A DNA stretch of 64,000 nt. Source: Paenibacillus sp. HW567. Its GTDB lineage: Bacteria; Bacillota; Bacilli; Paenibacillales; Paenibacillaceae. The DNA is taken from positions 2,551,687 to 2,615,686 of the forward strand of contig NZ_KB910518.1 of the NCBI RefSeq assembly GCF_000374185.1, written 5' to 3'. The translations under genes and the position numbers were made by a program. The notes beneath the pieces were generated by a model. It saw nothing but the letters and a program-made list of their open reading frames with translations. It made no database searches and was not told the DNA's origin. Positions 6,827-16,500 of the stretch are shown here, piece after piece (the stretch's first letter is position 1; every line of letters begins with the position of its first letter).

Positions 6827-9160
6827 CTATTCCAGACCTTTCAAGGATTCAATCATATTGATTCGGCTGACGTTGCGTCTGAGCAGCAGGTTGGCCAAAA
6901 GAGTGAGCGCATAGGCAATCAGTGCCGACAGCCATACAATGAGCATATTTAATTGATTGGGGATTTGCTGATGGGTGCTGGACAACGCTTTTACAACCAT
7001 CTCATAGACATATCCGCAAATCGGGAAGGCTGCCAGCACTGCTAATGTCGTAATAATAATATTTTCAAAAAAGATAAGCCGGTTAATTTTTTTTTTGTAA
7101 TAGCCCAGCACTTTAAGTGTTGCAAGCTCGCGGTTCCTCTCGTAGATGTTGATCGACGATATGGTGTAGATCGCGCCAAAGGAGAGGATGACAGCGCAAA
7201 TAATAAACATGATAAAGACAAAGCTGTTCTGCTGCAAAATGTAACGGGCCTCCTTCCGCAAATCCGCCTTACCGGAAATGGCATCCACTCTTTGATCTTG
7301 CTCGAAATAGCTCCGGATACCCGCCGGATCTGCTGCCGAATCGGTTTCCACCAACAGTGTGGTTGGCTTGTATGTCAGCCCTAAGCTGGTCAAATACTCC
7401 GGTGTGATGTAAAAAGACGGGCTTGAATACTGCGTGGAGATATCCAGCACCTTCATCTCCACCGTCTTGTTGCTTATCCCGGGGGCAGTAAACGCAACCT
7501 GGATGGTATCCCCTTCCGCAATACTGTATTGATCGGCATAAGATTTCGGCACCAGCACGCCAGTATGCTCCAAATATAGCGGATTGTCATTGTCGTCATA
7601 GAAATGAATGAGATTGTTGTCCTTTTCCGTTACAAGCAATGTAGCTTTTTCGGTTTGGTTATTCTGTTTCAATTCAATGGGAAATGAGGCTAGGAAGTGA
7701 TGGCTTTTAATGCCGGCGGGCAGTGTCCTCTCATCCAAGGTTTCGCCCGCTTTATAATCAACCCTAAGATCATAGGTATACACCTGCTCGAACTGGCCCG
7801 CAACCTTTTGCAGGGACGCTTGAGTGCCAAAAGCCGTGATTAACAGCACGGTGCTGACCATGACGCCAACTGTACTGGCCAACACTTTTTTCTTGTTCAA
7901 AAAGATATTTCGCAAGATGAGCTTATAGTTGTACGGCATGCGGCTCCAGAGGCCGGGAATTCTTTCGATGAATATGGCTTTCATTGTTTTCGAAGGCTTG
8001 GGGCGCATCGCCTGGGCCGCACGTTCCTTCAACAGACTTCTTATGCTCAAGTAGCAAGCAAACATCCCGAAAAGGCTGGAGACGATAATCGGCGGCAGCA
8101 TTAAATCATACGAGAGAGCGAAATGTATCTCCGGCAGCGAATAAGACCTGGCATTCGATACCGAGATAAAGGGAACAAACACAGCCGCGGAAAGCGCATA
8201 GCCCAGCATCGCTCCCACAATGCCGATCAGCACAGGATAACCCATATAATGTAACATGATGCTGTTGTCTTTTACGCCCAAAGCCTTCATAATGCCGACT
8301 TGATTTCGTTCCGAATCAATTATTCTGGACATGGCCAGGGACAAAATAATCGCTTCGATCAAGAAAAGAACGAGAGGAATAACCCTGCTCATCAGCCTAT
8401 TGTTATGGAGCGTGGCCATCAGACGGGAATAGCTGAACGACCGTTCTTTGCTCTCCTGTCCCAGGTATGAAAGCCCTTTGGACTGCGCCTCAATGGATTT
8501 CCCTATTTGCCCGGTATCGTAACCCGCTTTGGCATCCACCAACAGCTCATTAAAGAAAAAACTGCCTGCAATCTCCGGTATGACCTCTTCTCCAACGTAA
8601 GCAATTCCATAGCTTTTATGATCCTGCGTTTCATTTTTTTTTGCATGCTCCACATTTTCACCCAAACCGCTGATTGTAAACGCCAGTTCCTTGTCATTGA
8701 CGCGGAGGGTGATTATGTCGCCAACCGTATAGTGATGCTCTTTAGCATAGCCGGAATCAAGAACTATCCCGTCTTTGCCCGATGGAAGGCTGCCCTCCGT
8801 CATGGCGAGCCTGTTGATTTTATTGTTTTCGGGGATGGAGTGGATTTTCAGCGCCGCACGATAACCATCAAACGATTCCGTTGCGTCGAAGGTATACCGC
8901 CCTTCTAGTCGATAAATACCCTCCACTTTGCTTAACTCTGCGATCTCCTTTTGAGTAAGATGACTGTAATAAACATTCAAGTCGCTTAAATTATACTCTT
9001 TGAAATAAGCCTCGGTATAAGTGCTCAAGTTATTGCTTAAGGTGGCCAGTCCCGTGTAGAAAAAAGCGCCTACCGCGACAACCAGCACGAAGGAGAGAAA
9101 CTGACCTGACGACTGTCTGATATCCCGCAATAATTTGAATAACAGCTTCATGCTCACCAC
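6827..9160 (-). CDS. FtsX-like ABC transporter permease
   Basis: A 777-residue permease with the double FtsX arrangement. An N-terminal membrane helix (about 15-40) is followed by an extracellular domain of about 200 residues. Three helices come next (around 265-385, ending in SLLKERAAQAMRPKP), then a fourth helix (about 425-445), a second extracellular domain, and three C-terminal helices (from about 650). The coupling segment NRELATLKVLGYYKKKI is typical of MacB/LolC/BceB-like permeases. The start overlaps the ATPase gene by 7 bases. Such mechanotransmission-type transporters export or sense peptides, antibiotics or lipoproteins; which applies here cannot be decided. Expression is probably controlled by the mirrored operator at 9901-10027. 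Confidence 0.9.
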   Translation of the reverse strand: MVSMKLLFKLLRDIRQSSGQFLSFVLVVAVGAFFYTGLATLSNNLSTYTEAYFKEYNLSDLNVYYSHLTQKEIAELSKVEGIYRLEGRYTFDATESFDGYRAALKIHSIPENNKINRLAMTEGSLPSGKDGIVLDSGYAKEHHYTVGDIITLRVNDKELAFTISGLGENVEHAKKNETQDHKSYGIAYVGEEVIPEIAGSFFFNELLVDAKAGYDTGQIGKSIEAQSKGLSYLGQESKERSFSYSRLMATLHNNRLMSRVIPLVLFLIEAIILSLAMSRIIDSERNQVGIMKALGVKDNSIMLHYMGYPVLIGIVGAMLGYALSAAVFVPFISVSNARSYSLPEIHFALSYDLMLPPIIVSSLFGMFACYLSIRSLLKERAAQAMRPKPSKTMKAIFIERIPGLWSRMPYNYKLILRNIFLNKKKVLASTVGVMVSTVLLITAFGTQASLQKVAGQFEQVYTYDLRVDYKAGETLDERTLPAGIKSHHFLASFPIELKQNNQTEKATLLVTEKDNNLIHFYDDNDNPLYLEHTGVLVPKSYADQYSIAEGDTIQVAFTAPGISNKTVEMKVLDISTQYSSPSFYITPEYLTSLGLTYKPTTLLVETDSAADPAGIRSYFEQDQRVDAISGKADLRKEARYILQQNSFVFIMFIICAVILSFGAIYTISSINIYERNRELATLKVLGYYKKKINRLIFFENIIITTLAVLAAFPICGYVYEMVVKALSSTHQQIPNQLNMLIVWLSALIAYALTLLANLLLRRNVSRINMIESLKGLE

Positions 9161-9867
9161 TCAATCCCTTCGGCGCTTTGTCTGTTCTCATTGATGGTAA
9201 TACTTTCAATTTTTCCGCTTTTCACCCTTATGATTTTGTCCGCCATCGGAGCGATCGCTGAATTGTGCGTGACCAGAACCACGCATTTGTTCGTTTCTTG
9301 GTTTAAGTCCTCAAGAAGCTTTAATACGGCCTTGCCCGTCATATAATCCAAAGCGCCGGTGGGTTCGTCGCAGAGCAGCAGCAGCGGATTTTTGGCAACC
9401 GCTCTGGCTATCGCCACCCGCTGCTGCTCGCCCCCCGAGAGCTGGGAAGGGAAGTTTCTGATCCGGTTGCTTAATCCCACCTTCCGCAGAATATCTTTGG
9501 CATCCAGAGGGTCCTTGCAAACCTCAACGGCAAATTCGACATTTTCCAAAGCATTTAAGTTCGGGATCAAATTGTAGAACTGAAACACAAAACCAACCTT
9601 CTCGGCGCGATAGCGGGTCAATTTCTTTTCATTTAATTTCGTGATTTCTTGACCGCCGACAAATACTTGGCCTGAGGTAACCGTATCCATGCCGCCCAAT
9701 ATATTGAGTATCGTGCTTTTGCCTGCTCCGCTGGCCCCCAGGACGACTACGAACTCCCCTTCCGAAATGGAAAAATCAACGCCGTCAAGCGCTCTAATCG
9801 GTACCTCTCCTACTGTGTACTCTTTTACAACATGTTTGAATTCAATCAGCTTGTTCACTTCTTTCAT
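9154..9867 (-). CDS. MacB/LolD-type ABC transporter ATP-binding protein
   Basis: A 237-residue ABC ATPase. Walker A is GASGAGKS (Lys50), the Q-loop is FVFQFYNL, the signature LSGGEQQR is at 143-150, and Walker B is [13 protein letters not shown] (Glu168), followed by the switch histidine in VLVTHNS. The long insertion after Walker A and the ENVEFA region match the LolD/MacB/BceA group that partners FtsX-type permeases. It is the first gene of the two-gene operon, overlapping the permease gene by 7 bases. It diverges from a YtrA-type repressor gene, and the shared intergenic region carries two matching operators. Confidence 0.95.
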   Translation of the reverse strand: MKEVNKLIEFKHVVKEYTVGEVPIRALDGVDFSISEGEFVVVLGASGAGKSTILNILGGMDTVTSGQVFVGGQEITKLNEKKLTRYRAEKVGFVFQFYNLIPNLNALENVEFAVEVCKDPLDAKDILRKVGLSNRIRNFPSQLSGGEQQRVAIARAVAKNPLLLLCDEPTGALDYMTGKAVLKLLEDLNQETNKCVVLVTHNSAIAPMADKIIRVKSGKIESITINENRQSAEGIEW

Positions 9868-9900
9868 CTCCTTCGATTGTCTATACGGAATATGTATGTT

Positions 9901-9924
9901 AGTATGTTACTCATGTAGCATACT
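9901..9924. promoter_or_regulatory. Operator copy 1 (YtrA/GntR-type), exporter side
   Basis: Inverted repeat with outer arms AGTATG and CATACT and inner TAC/GTA, 24 bases long. TTAGTATGTTACTCAT (9899-9914) is repeated exactly, in inverted orientation, at 10015-10030. It lies 34 bases before the exporter ATPase start. Binding by the adjacent GntR-family protein is inferred. Confidence 0.6.
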
Positions 9925-9978
9925 GTAATGCACAAATAATTAGCTGTCAACCTGCAGCGGTATGAAAGATCGCAGCAA

Positions 9979-10007
9979 TTGACAATTTATTTTTCATCCC
10001 TTATGGT
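9979..10007 (+). promoter_or_regulatory. Candidate sigma-A promoter of the GntR operon
   Basis: TTGACA at 9979-9984, a 17-base spacer and TATGGT at 10002-10007. The -10 overlaps the downstream operator, so repressor binding would block polymerase. Confidence 0.55.
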
Positions 10008-10030
10008 ATGTTGGATGAGTAACATACTAA
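10006..10030. promoter_or_regulatory. Operator copy 2 (YtrA/GntR-type), repressor side
   Basis: GTATGTT and AACATAC arms separated by 8 bases (10006-10027). The right part is the exact inverse of copy 1 over 16 bases. It covers the transcription start region of the GntR operon, consistent with autorepression. Confidence 0.6.
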
Positions 10031-10049
10031 TAGGACGAATGGTGAAGCC

Positions 10050-10418
10050 ATGACCATGACTTTCGATGATAATTTACCGATTTTCCAGCAAGTCGCCCAT
10101 TTGATCGAGGATGATATTCTGAACGGCACGTTTCGCGTGGACGAGCAGATTCTTTCTGTTGCCCAGTTTTCCCAACTGTTTCAGATCAATCCGGCAACCG
10201 TGGTCAAAGGGATCGGCCTGCTGGTCAATGAGGAAATTTTGTACAAAAAAAGAGGGCTGGGCATGTTTGTTACGGCTGATGCGAAAGAAAAGATTCAGCT
10301 CAAGCGAAGAGATCGTTTTTATAAGGAGCTGTTGTCCGATCTGTTGAACGAGGCTAACAAGCTCGGGCTGACAATCGAAGAAATCATTGACATGATCAAA
10401 CAGTTGAGAAAGGACTGA
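10050..10418 (+). CDS. GntR family regulator, YtrA subfamily
   Basis: A 122-residue regulator made of a winged helix (about residues 1-75: IFQQVAHLIEDDILNGTF, INPATVVKGIGLLVNEEILYKKRGLGMFV) and a short C-terminal helical dimerisation tail (KRRDRFYKELLSDLLNEANKLGLT). This is the small YtrA subfamily, which regulates ABC transporters encoded downstream and often responds to cell-envelope stress. It is five bases from the following ATPase gene. The divergent exporter operon carries the same operator, so it probably controls both directions. The start is the first of two closely spaced ATGs; the second (at 10056) is possible. Confidence 0.9.
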   Translation: MTMTFDDNLPIFQQVAHLIEDDILNGTFRVDEQILSVAQFSQLFQINPATVVKGIGLLVNEEILYKKRGLGMFVTADAKEKIQLKRRDRFYKELLSDLLNEANKLGLTIEEIIDMIKQLRKD

Positions 10419-10423
10419 ACTCC

Positions 10424-11053
10424 GTGAGTATAGCTTTGGCTTGCGGCAATTTAACCAAATCCTATGGCCCTGTCCCGGCATTGCGGAATTTGGATTTGCA
10501 GTTGGAGGAAAATGTGATTTACGGCTTGTTAGGGCGAAATGGTGCCGGAAAAACCACTTTACTGAACACCATTGCGGGCGGAATCGTGGCGGATTCGGGT
10601 ACGATTGAGGTTAGCGGAAAGAAGCTGGGCAGAGGGGAACTGCCGAAGGATTTTTGTTATGTCCGCGATCAATACCGGCACTTCGGGAGCGCGCGAGTGA
10701 TCGAGGCTTTGGAGATTGCCGCGTGTTTCCATCCCCAATGGGATTGGTCCTACGCCCGGGAGCTGCTCAGCCTTTTTCTAATTGATCCGGACCAAAAGAT
10801 TCGGCAGCTTTCAAGCGGCACCCAGTCGCTTATCGGCAATATAATCGGTCTTGCCAGCCGGGCGCAGATTACCTTATACGATGAGCCGGTTCTGGGGCTG
10901 GATGTGTTGATGAGGGAACGGTTCTACAAGACGCTGCTCGAGGATTACGCCAATCATCCGCGCACAATTCTGCTGTCTACACATCTGATTGACGAGATTG
11001 CCCCGGTTGCGGAAAAAATCTTCATCCTTGAATCAGGCGCTCTCCTGCTTTAG
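10424..11053 (+). CDS. YtrB-like ABC ATP-binding protein, cut short by an in-frame TAG
   Basis: 209 residues with a complete nucleotide-binding core: Walker A GRNGAGKTT (Lys43), signature region LSSGTQS, Walker B ITLYDEPVLGLD and switch histidine LLSTHLIDE. It starts with GTG. Translation stops at TAG (11051-11053) just after FILESGALLL. The same frame continues for another 80 codons with a sequence matching the accessory C-terminal domain of YtrB-like ATPases (see 11060-11293). So this is a full-length gene of about 290 codons interrupted by one nonsense codon; CAG (Gln) or AAG (Lys) at that spot would restore it. The truncated product might keep ATPase function. Sequencing error is also possible. 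Confidence 0.8.
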   Translation: MSIALACGNLTKSYGPVPALRNLDLQLEENVIYGLLGRNGAGKTTLLNTIAGGIVADSGTIEVSGKKLGRGELPKDFCYVRDQYRHFGSARVIEALEIAACFHPQWDWSYARELLSLFLIDPDQKIRQLSSGTQSLIGNIIGLASRAQITLYDEPVLGLDVLMRERFYKTLLEDYANHPRTILLSTHLIDEIAPVAEKIFILESGALLL

Positions 11054-11059
11054 GATGAT

Positions 11060-11293
11060 ATGGAGCAAATACGCCTATCCGCTCATCTTGTTCGGGGAAA
11101 TGCGGAGACTGTGTCCTCATTTATGGCAGGGAAGCGCGTTTTATACCATGAGGCCTATGGACGAGGAATGCTTGCGGCTATTTATGAGAAGCTGGATGAC
11201 CAAGATCTGCGGCAAGCCCGCGAGCAGGACATCTCAATCGAAACGTTGAGTCTTCAAAAGTTATTCCTGTATTTGATCGAAGGGGGACTTTGA
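11060..11293 (+). pseudogene. C-terminal continuation of the YtrB-like ATPase
   Basis: This 77-residue frame is in the same phase as the ATPase gene and separated from its TAG stop by only two codons. Its content (VRGNAETVSSFMAGKRVLYHEA, then IETLSLQKLFLYLIEGG) is what normally ends YtrB-like ATPases, a small accessory domain after the nucleotide-binding core. An ATG at 11060 could permit separate translation, but no good ribosome site precedes it. Most likely it is the downstream part of a gene broken by nonsense mutation, translated only if the stop is read through. Confidence 0.75.
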
Positions 11294-11294
11294 A

Positions 11295-11978
11295 TTGGAT
11301 GCTATGGGTGTTCATTTACAGGCAACTTATAGGCAACTCAAAATGTATATCTGGTCCGTCCTGATGATTATCGTGCTGGGTAGAATTGCTGAACTTATCA
11401 TTACCTCTCTTACAGACAGTAGCGGATTATCCCGCCTATCGGAGACCAACATGCTCATTCTGCTGTTGCCGCTGATGGCTATCGTGTTGCCGCTTAGCTA
11501 TTTCAGACGAATCGTTCATTTAGGCGCCAGCCGGAAGCAATATTTCATAGGTCTTCATGCCGTGTTTGCCGTCTGGGCGGCAGCCGTTGCTCTAATCAAC
11601 TCCATATGGATCACGCTGCAGATTCATGCATTTCACAATTATGCCGGTACCGTTGACTTAGTCGATGCCTTTCATTGGACTAACTTTGGCTTTGCAGGCT
11701 CATTCCTTTATCAGACGGCCTTTTACCTGATGGGCATGGCACTTCTGAGCATGCTGGTGTCAGGATATTCCAATGCTGCAGGCTGGCTGTTGTCCGCATT
11801 GCTTCTCACGGCTATCCCGGTCGGAACGGCAATTCCTTCACTGAGGGTTCATGTCGCCTCCTTTTTCGCAACGCTGCTGATCAACGATTCGCTTCTGCTG
11901 GGCGTAGGATTCAACCTCTTGCTGTACCTTCTATTTGCGGCAGGCGGGTGGCTCTTCACCAGGAGGAGGGTTCATTGA
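11295..11978 (+). CDS. Membrane protein, probable permease partner of the YtrB-like ATPase
   Basis: A 227-residue protein with about six hydrophobic helices (approximately residues 18-38, 51-68, 86-108, 132-155, 162-182 and 199-222) and a basic C-terminus (TRRRVH). The start is TTG at 11295 with AGGGGGA seven bases upstream; an ATG at 11304 is an alternative. It follows the ATPase C-terminal stretch directly, completing a GntR-ATPase-permease operon as in ytr-type loci. No specific permease family is recognised from sequence alone, and the partnership is inferred from position. Confidence 0.75.
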   Translation: MDAMGVHLQATYRQLKMYIWSVLMIIVLGRIAELIITSLTDSSGLSRLSETNMLILLLPLMAIVLPLSYFRRIVHLGASRKQYFIGLHAVFAVWAAAVALINSIWITLQIHAFHNYAGTVDLVDAFHWTNFGFAGSFLYQTAFYLMGMALLSMLVSGYSNAAGWLLSALLLTAIPVGTAIPSLRVHVASFFATLLINDSLLLGVGFNLLLYLLFAAGGWLFTRRRVH

Positions 11979-12025
11979 TAACCACTGTAACCAGTAACCG
12001 TTTATCATAAGGGTTAAATGACATT

Positions 12026-12067
12026 AAAAAATGACGGAGTCGTTAACCCAACGATCCTGTCATTTTT
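12026..12067. terminator. Bidirectional terminator between convergent genes
   Basis: Long, slightly imperfect stem (12026-12044 with 12050-12067; arms contain ATGAC/GTCAT and TCGTT/AACGA) flanked by A and T runs on both sides. It serves the plus-strand permease gene and the minus-strand NTF2-like gene. Confidence 0.85.
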
Positions 12068-12086
12068 TATTTTCATTGAGATTAGA

Positions 12087-12530
12087 TTAGCTTTGTAGTC
12101 GTCTTGCTTCGACAATGATATAGTGTGAAGTACGTTCTTTTATGAGCCACTTTCCATTATGCTGCACATAAACGTCATGGTATTGTACGCTATAGTCCGT
12201 GATCACTTCTTTGCCCTCTTCATCATCTCTTACCATTTTCATTTGAGAGAAAAGTACTCCTGTCGCAGTATCGTTATCCACACTTACCACGTGTTGTGCG
12301 TTGGTGGAAAAATAACGTTTCACATGGGCAACATGACCGTTGAACTCCTCTTCCAGTTGTTTTGTTCCGGTGACTTCAGACACCAATTGGTCGCCAAAGT
12401 AAATCCTGAATTGCGTATCCGGCGTAAACAAAAGCATTTGCTCCGAAATTTTCTTTGCATCGGTTAACGTTGCGTAAGAATCTACCAGTTCTTTTAATTC
12501 CATTTTGGCTTGTACAGTTTGCAGTGACAT
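12087..12530 (-). CDS. NTF2-like / SnoaL-type protein
   Basis: A 147-residue single-domain protein of the NTF2-like superfamily (SnoaL_4 type). It has an N-terminal helix with LVDSYATLTDAKKISEQM, then FTPDTQFRIYF, and a curved beta sheet with the typical end VQYHDVYVQHNGKWLIKERTSHY. Members are small-molecule isomerases, hydrolases, dehydratases or simple ligand binders, and function is not predictable from the fold. AAGGAGG lies nine bases before the ATG. It diverges from a TetR regulator across a 220-base gap carrying an operator-like palindrome, so it is a likely target of that regulator. Confidence 0.8.
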   Translation of the reverse strand: MSLQTVQAKMELKELVDSYATLTDAKKISEQMLLFTPDTQFRIYFGDQLVSEVTGTKQLEEEFNGHVAHVKRYFSTNAQHVVSVDNDTATGVLFSQMKMVRDDEEGKEVITDYSVQYHDVYVQHNGKWLIKERTSHYIIVEARRLQS

Positions 12531-12693
12531 AGACTTGTCCTCCTTGAATTATCTCTTAATATTTTAGTGTTTAAGTTGCATCCTTTCTTTTTTCTCATCA
12601 TTCGTTTCACTATCCAACATTTGTTGAATAAATAAAACTTAATGTTATTATATAAGGTATACGGAACAGTTCAATCGCTAATGTGGCGCACTT

Positions 12694-12709
12694 TGTTCGA
12701 TATCCAACA
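12694..12709. promoter_or_regulatory. Operator-like palindrome upstream of TetR gene 1
   Basis: TGTTCGATATCCAACA, with symmetric TGTT and AACA ends and a GATATC core. It ends 42 bases before the TetR start. The second TetR gene of this window has the closely similar TGTTGATATCTCAACA at nearly the same distance (22827-22842). Confidence 0.55.
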
Positions 12710-12751
12710 CAATACGTTAAACTGATAGATATTTAATGGAGGTTATGAAGA

Positions 12752-13321
12752 ATGGGCGAAAAAATCGACAGAAGGATCGTAAAGACGAAGGAAGCTATCT
12801 TTCAATCTTTTATGTCTTTAATCGCTAAAAAGAACTTTGAGGACATTACGATTAATGAAATCGCCGAACAAGCTAACATCAATAGAGGGACGGTATATTT
12901 TCATTATCAGGATAAATACGACCTGCTAAACAAGTGCATAGAAGAGAATTTGAACAACATTGTTTCGGTTACGACGACAACAGATGCCGACGGAGAAACG
13001 ATTGATTTAATTCAATCCTCCTTTTTGCCAGTTATTCAGTATTTTGAAAAGAATCATTCATTTTACGCTTCGATGCTGTCGAATAAAGGAATCCCTGTAT
13101 TCCGTGATCGGATGTTGGAACTAATTACGACCCACATCAAAATCCATATTAATATGGACGGGGACAACCAAAATTACAGCAAAGAATTCATCACTCAATT
13201 CATGGCTTCAGCCTTTGTCGGAGTAATCGAATGGTGGATCCTGAATAATATGCCTCAATCACCAGAGGATGTAGCGGAGCAATTATGGGGATTGTTAAAA
13301 AGAAACCAAGTGATTAATTAA
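12752..13321 (+). CDS. TetR/AcrR family regulator 1
   Basis: A 189-residue TetR-type repressor. The N-terminal HTH (about residues 8-55) reads RRIVKTKEAIFQSFMSLI and then TINEIAEQANINRGTVYFHY, followed by a helical ligand/dimer domain ending with FVGVIEWWILNNMP. GGAGG precedes the start by nine bases. It diverges from the NTF2-like gene. It is clearly paralogous to the TetR protein at 22890-23435: near-identical blocks are RGTVYFHYQDKYDLL versus RGTIYLHYQDKYDLL, and GVIEWWI in both. Downstream is a fragment of a third copy. The ligand is unknown. Confidence 0.93.
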   Translation: MGEKIDRRIVKTKEAIFQSFMSLIAKKNFEDITINEIAEQANINRGTVYFHYQDKYDLLNKCIEENLNNIVSVTTTTDADGETIDLIQSSFLPVIQYFEKNHSFYASMLSNKGIPVFRDRMLELITTHIKIHINMDGDNQNYSKEFITQFMASAFVGVIEWWILNNMPQSPEDVAEQLWGLLKRNQVIN

Positions 13322-13383
13322 ATTATCTGTGTGCGGTATCGCTGACGGATAAGGCTGAGTCCCATATTCGGTCGATCCATTCC

Positions 13384-13419
13384 AAACAAGTTGGTATTCT
13401 GTTAGAGAGAAGTCTATAG
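13384..13419 (+). pseudogene. Remnant of a third TetR gene 3' end
   Basis: Thirty-six bases encode KQVGILLERSL followed by TAG. The TetR gene at 22890 ends with KQVGALLERSL and TAG; 29 of 36 bases match and most differences are in wobble positions. The upstream coding part is absent. It looks like the tail of a deleted TetR paralog. It is short, so chance cannot be fully excluded. Confidence 0.55.
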
Positions 13420-13427
13420 TCCATGTA

Positions 13428-13470
13428 AAAAAACCAAGAGCGCGCTGCTTAAATACCAGGACGCTCTTGG
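13428..13470 (-). terminator. Terminator of the GH2 gene
   Basis: Nine-base-pair stem CCAAGAGCG/CGCTCTTGG (13434-13442 and 13462-13470) with a 19-base loop, followed on the minus strand by a run of seven T. It lies about 110 bases past the GH2 stop. Confidence 0.65.
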
Positions 13471-13584
13471 TAGCTAGGGCCTGAAAGCTGTTCCCGCAAG
13501 AGAAATTCTATCTAGCCTGTCATCATTCACTTGTCAGTCTCCACAGCTATCACTATTAAGCTGAGGTCGGGACGAAAGAAGCCC

Positions 13585-16500
13585 CTAATTTTTAGCCAAT
13601 TCCCCCCCATATACCTCAAATGAATAATGTCCCGCACTCAAGCCTTTTGGCAGCCCGTTGTAGATAATTCTTACGTACCTTCCGGTTGCGTTAAATCGGT
13701 CAACCCGTGTCTGATCGGTTGATGTCTGACCAGTCTGGTTCGAGGCTACCTTCCAATCTATCCCGTTAATTGAAGCTTGAATGACGTACAGGAAATTGCC
13801 CTCCTGGTGGAATTTCACCCGGATTCCTGTGAGAGCCTGTTCTTCTCCCAGATCGACCTGCCACCAGTGACCCGCAAGCTCGTCCTCCGCCAGCCACATC
13901 GTATGCCCGATGCCATCGTTCCCGTTGTTTGCTTTATGATGGGTATCTCTCACGCTGTCACTTGAAGCTTTTTTGCCCAAGGCAAGCTCACGGCTCTGAG
14001 GGATGTGCCCCCCTTCCGAATGGGAACCAGGCTCTTTTTTCTTCAATAACGTACGGAGTGCATTGATCTCCAGCGTCATGCTTGGCGCAAAATCAGCAGT
14101 GGACATGTAATCCATCAGGCTTTTACGAAGCTGTGCCGCTGCAGGTCTGATCTCCAATGCATCCTCGATATTAATGCCGCAGATGAGTAACTTGCCCATG
14201 CCGACGTTATATTCCGTAAGATTGGTCAGCTTCCGGTTATGATAGAAGTTAGGAATCACCTGAACGATCGGATCGAATGGCACATCAAGATTTAGTACGA
14301 GCGATACTGAATGATCGAGCAGATCCTTCCATTGATATTCTGCATACTCCCTTGTCGGGAAGTGTTTCAGTGCCGGATGAACAGGATTTACGATAATACC
14401 GCATGGATTTTCAGTGGCAAAATGTACCGGACTCCAGAAGACAGGATGGAACTTGCCTCTTGCCGAGTGCTCTAACTCCCCCTCTTTGGCGAGGAAAAGA
14501 ACCCGTTCTCCATCGGCCAGCTTACGCAACAGCTCGTCATCCAGCGTACTGGTTATCGTAATTTCCGGCGTGATATCGACCTGCTCCTCTGTGCGTGAAT
14601 ATACCCAGATCGGCCATTCGTTACGGATTTCCGTACCTGCCAATTCCAAAGTTACTGACAACCGGTCACTTTTTCGAAGCTGCTTCAGAACCTCAGTTGT
14701 AAATTGTCCAAGGACAATGCCTGAACCAAGAGGAATCTTCTCTGCCTCTACATAGCCATGATCAAGCTTGATCCCATCCCCATCCGTAATAATCCATTTA
14801 ATGCAGGCGTCTGATAGCTCGCTGGCACCGAAATGTGCGATATTTATTTCTGCTGTAAAGATATCCTCAGTGGTGTATATCCGTTTGGGCATACGGAGAA
14901 GTAACACAGTAGCATTACAGAAATTACGGAATTGCCGGGGTTCTATCAACCCCTTAGAGTTCCAGAATGCATTTAAAATACCGACAGTAGCCGTGCTTTG
15001 ACCTGGAAAGTCATGCAAATCCAGCAACTGGAATCCGCCAAGCTCCGGCGTGCGCAGCGCTGCTTCGATTTCTTCACGGTACAACTGGAGCGCAAGCATG
15101 CCGGAGCCGTGAACCAGCTTACGAATATCGCCCAGCAAACCGCGTGTATCCAGATCCGCACGAATAACTTCCAAATTGACCGGACGTAATGCTCCATGGT
15201 ACAGATCAATCTCTTCAACATTCGGATAAACGGTATATTGCCCTACTTCATGTGTAACCACGGGAACTGGCCTTCTGGCTATAGCCTCACGGAAGTCGGT
15301 AAGCGTGGAATTGGCAATCTCATCAAGAAAATATTGTCCGCGCGCTCCGGCTTCATCAACGGTCTGGGCGCAGAACAGATCATCTGCCGGGTCCAGCGGA
15401 CGGTCCCAATTCGTTGTGAGTGTATACAAATGCCTGTCATCAAGCGCCTTCAGGTCTGAGACCATGCTGTGAAGCAAATCGAAATCACCATTCAGCTCGT
15501 TGCCGTTGCTGTAAATACAGAAGGATGGATGATTCCCGTATTTCAGCAAGATCCGACGTGCTTCCAGAGGTAGATAAGTGTAGTGTTCCGGGTGAGCCCC
15601 GACCGGGGAATTCCACGTATCCATCCACATGGGAGCTTCGACCTGCAGATAAAAGCCCAATTGGTCGGCAGCTTCAAACGCGTTCTCCGGCGGGCACCAG
15701 GAATGAAAACGGATATGGTTCAAGCCGTAATCTTTTGCCGTTTCGAACAGGCTGAGCCAATCGGCCAGCTCCATCGGAGGATGACCTGTCAACGGGAAGA
15801 TACAGCATTCCAGTGTTCCCCGCAAAAAAAGCGGCCTGCCATTGATCTCCAGCACTCTTCCATTCCTCTGAAAGCTCCGCAAGCCGAACGTTTGGCGGGT
15901 CACTGTCTCTATCTGTAACTCTCCGAGGTTAACCCGTCCTTCTAGCTTCATCTCATAAATATTGGGATTGAACTCGTCCCATACTTGCGGTTCATCTCCC
16001 ATCCCATATAACCATTCAAAGGGCTCCGAGGAGAACGCAGAAAGCTGCATAGTTTTCCGAATAGCTGGCGCTGCATGCTGTGTTTTGCCGTGACAGATAC
16101 CTGCTGCCAAATCTATCGCTGCATGCATCTCTATGCCGGTTGTATTGTGGCATATGCCTTTAACCGTCACTGATTGCAGCCCCGGCCCAGGAAAAATTTG
16201 CAGATCCGTAATGAAAAATGGCTCTAAAGCTTGCAGCTCGATCCGCCCAACTATTCCATTCCAAATGGATTGGGTTTCTTCCGTATATGCGCTGGGATAA
16301 GTACCCAGATTCTGGATATCGCGATTATCAACCCGAATGGTAAAACGGTTCGTCTCTCCACTCCGAATATATGCGGTCACCTCAAACTCATGGGGAACAG
16401 ACAGACTATCCTGCTGGCTGACATGCTGTCCGTTCACCCATAATGTCGACTGGAACATTACTCTTTCCAGCAATATGATGAACTGCCTGCCCGCCCATTC

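Noticed and set aside
7042..7284. 80-codon minus-strand frame in the FtsX-like permease gene
   Set aside because: Out-of-phase shadow of the permease; no independent start.
13777..15918. Several plus-strand frames of 60-110 codons within the GH2 gene
   Set aside because: All lie antisense to one uninterrupted 1063-codon gene and lack ribosome sites or motifs.
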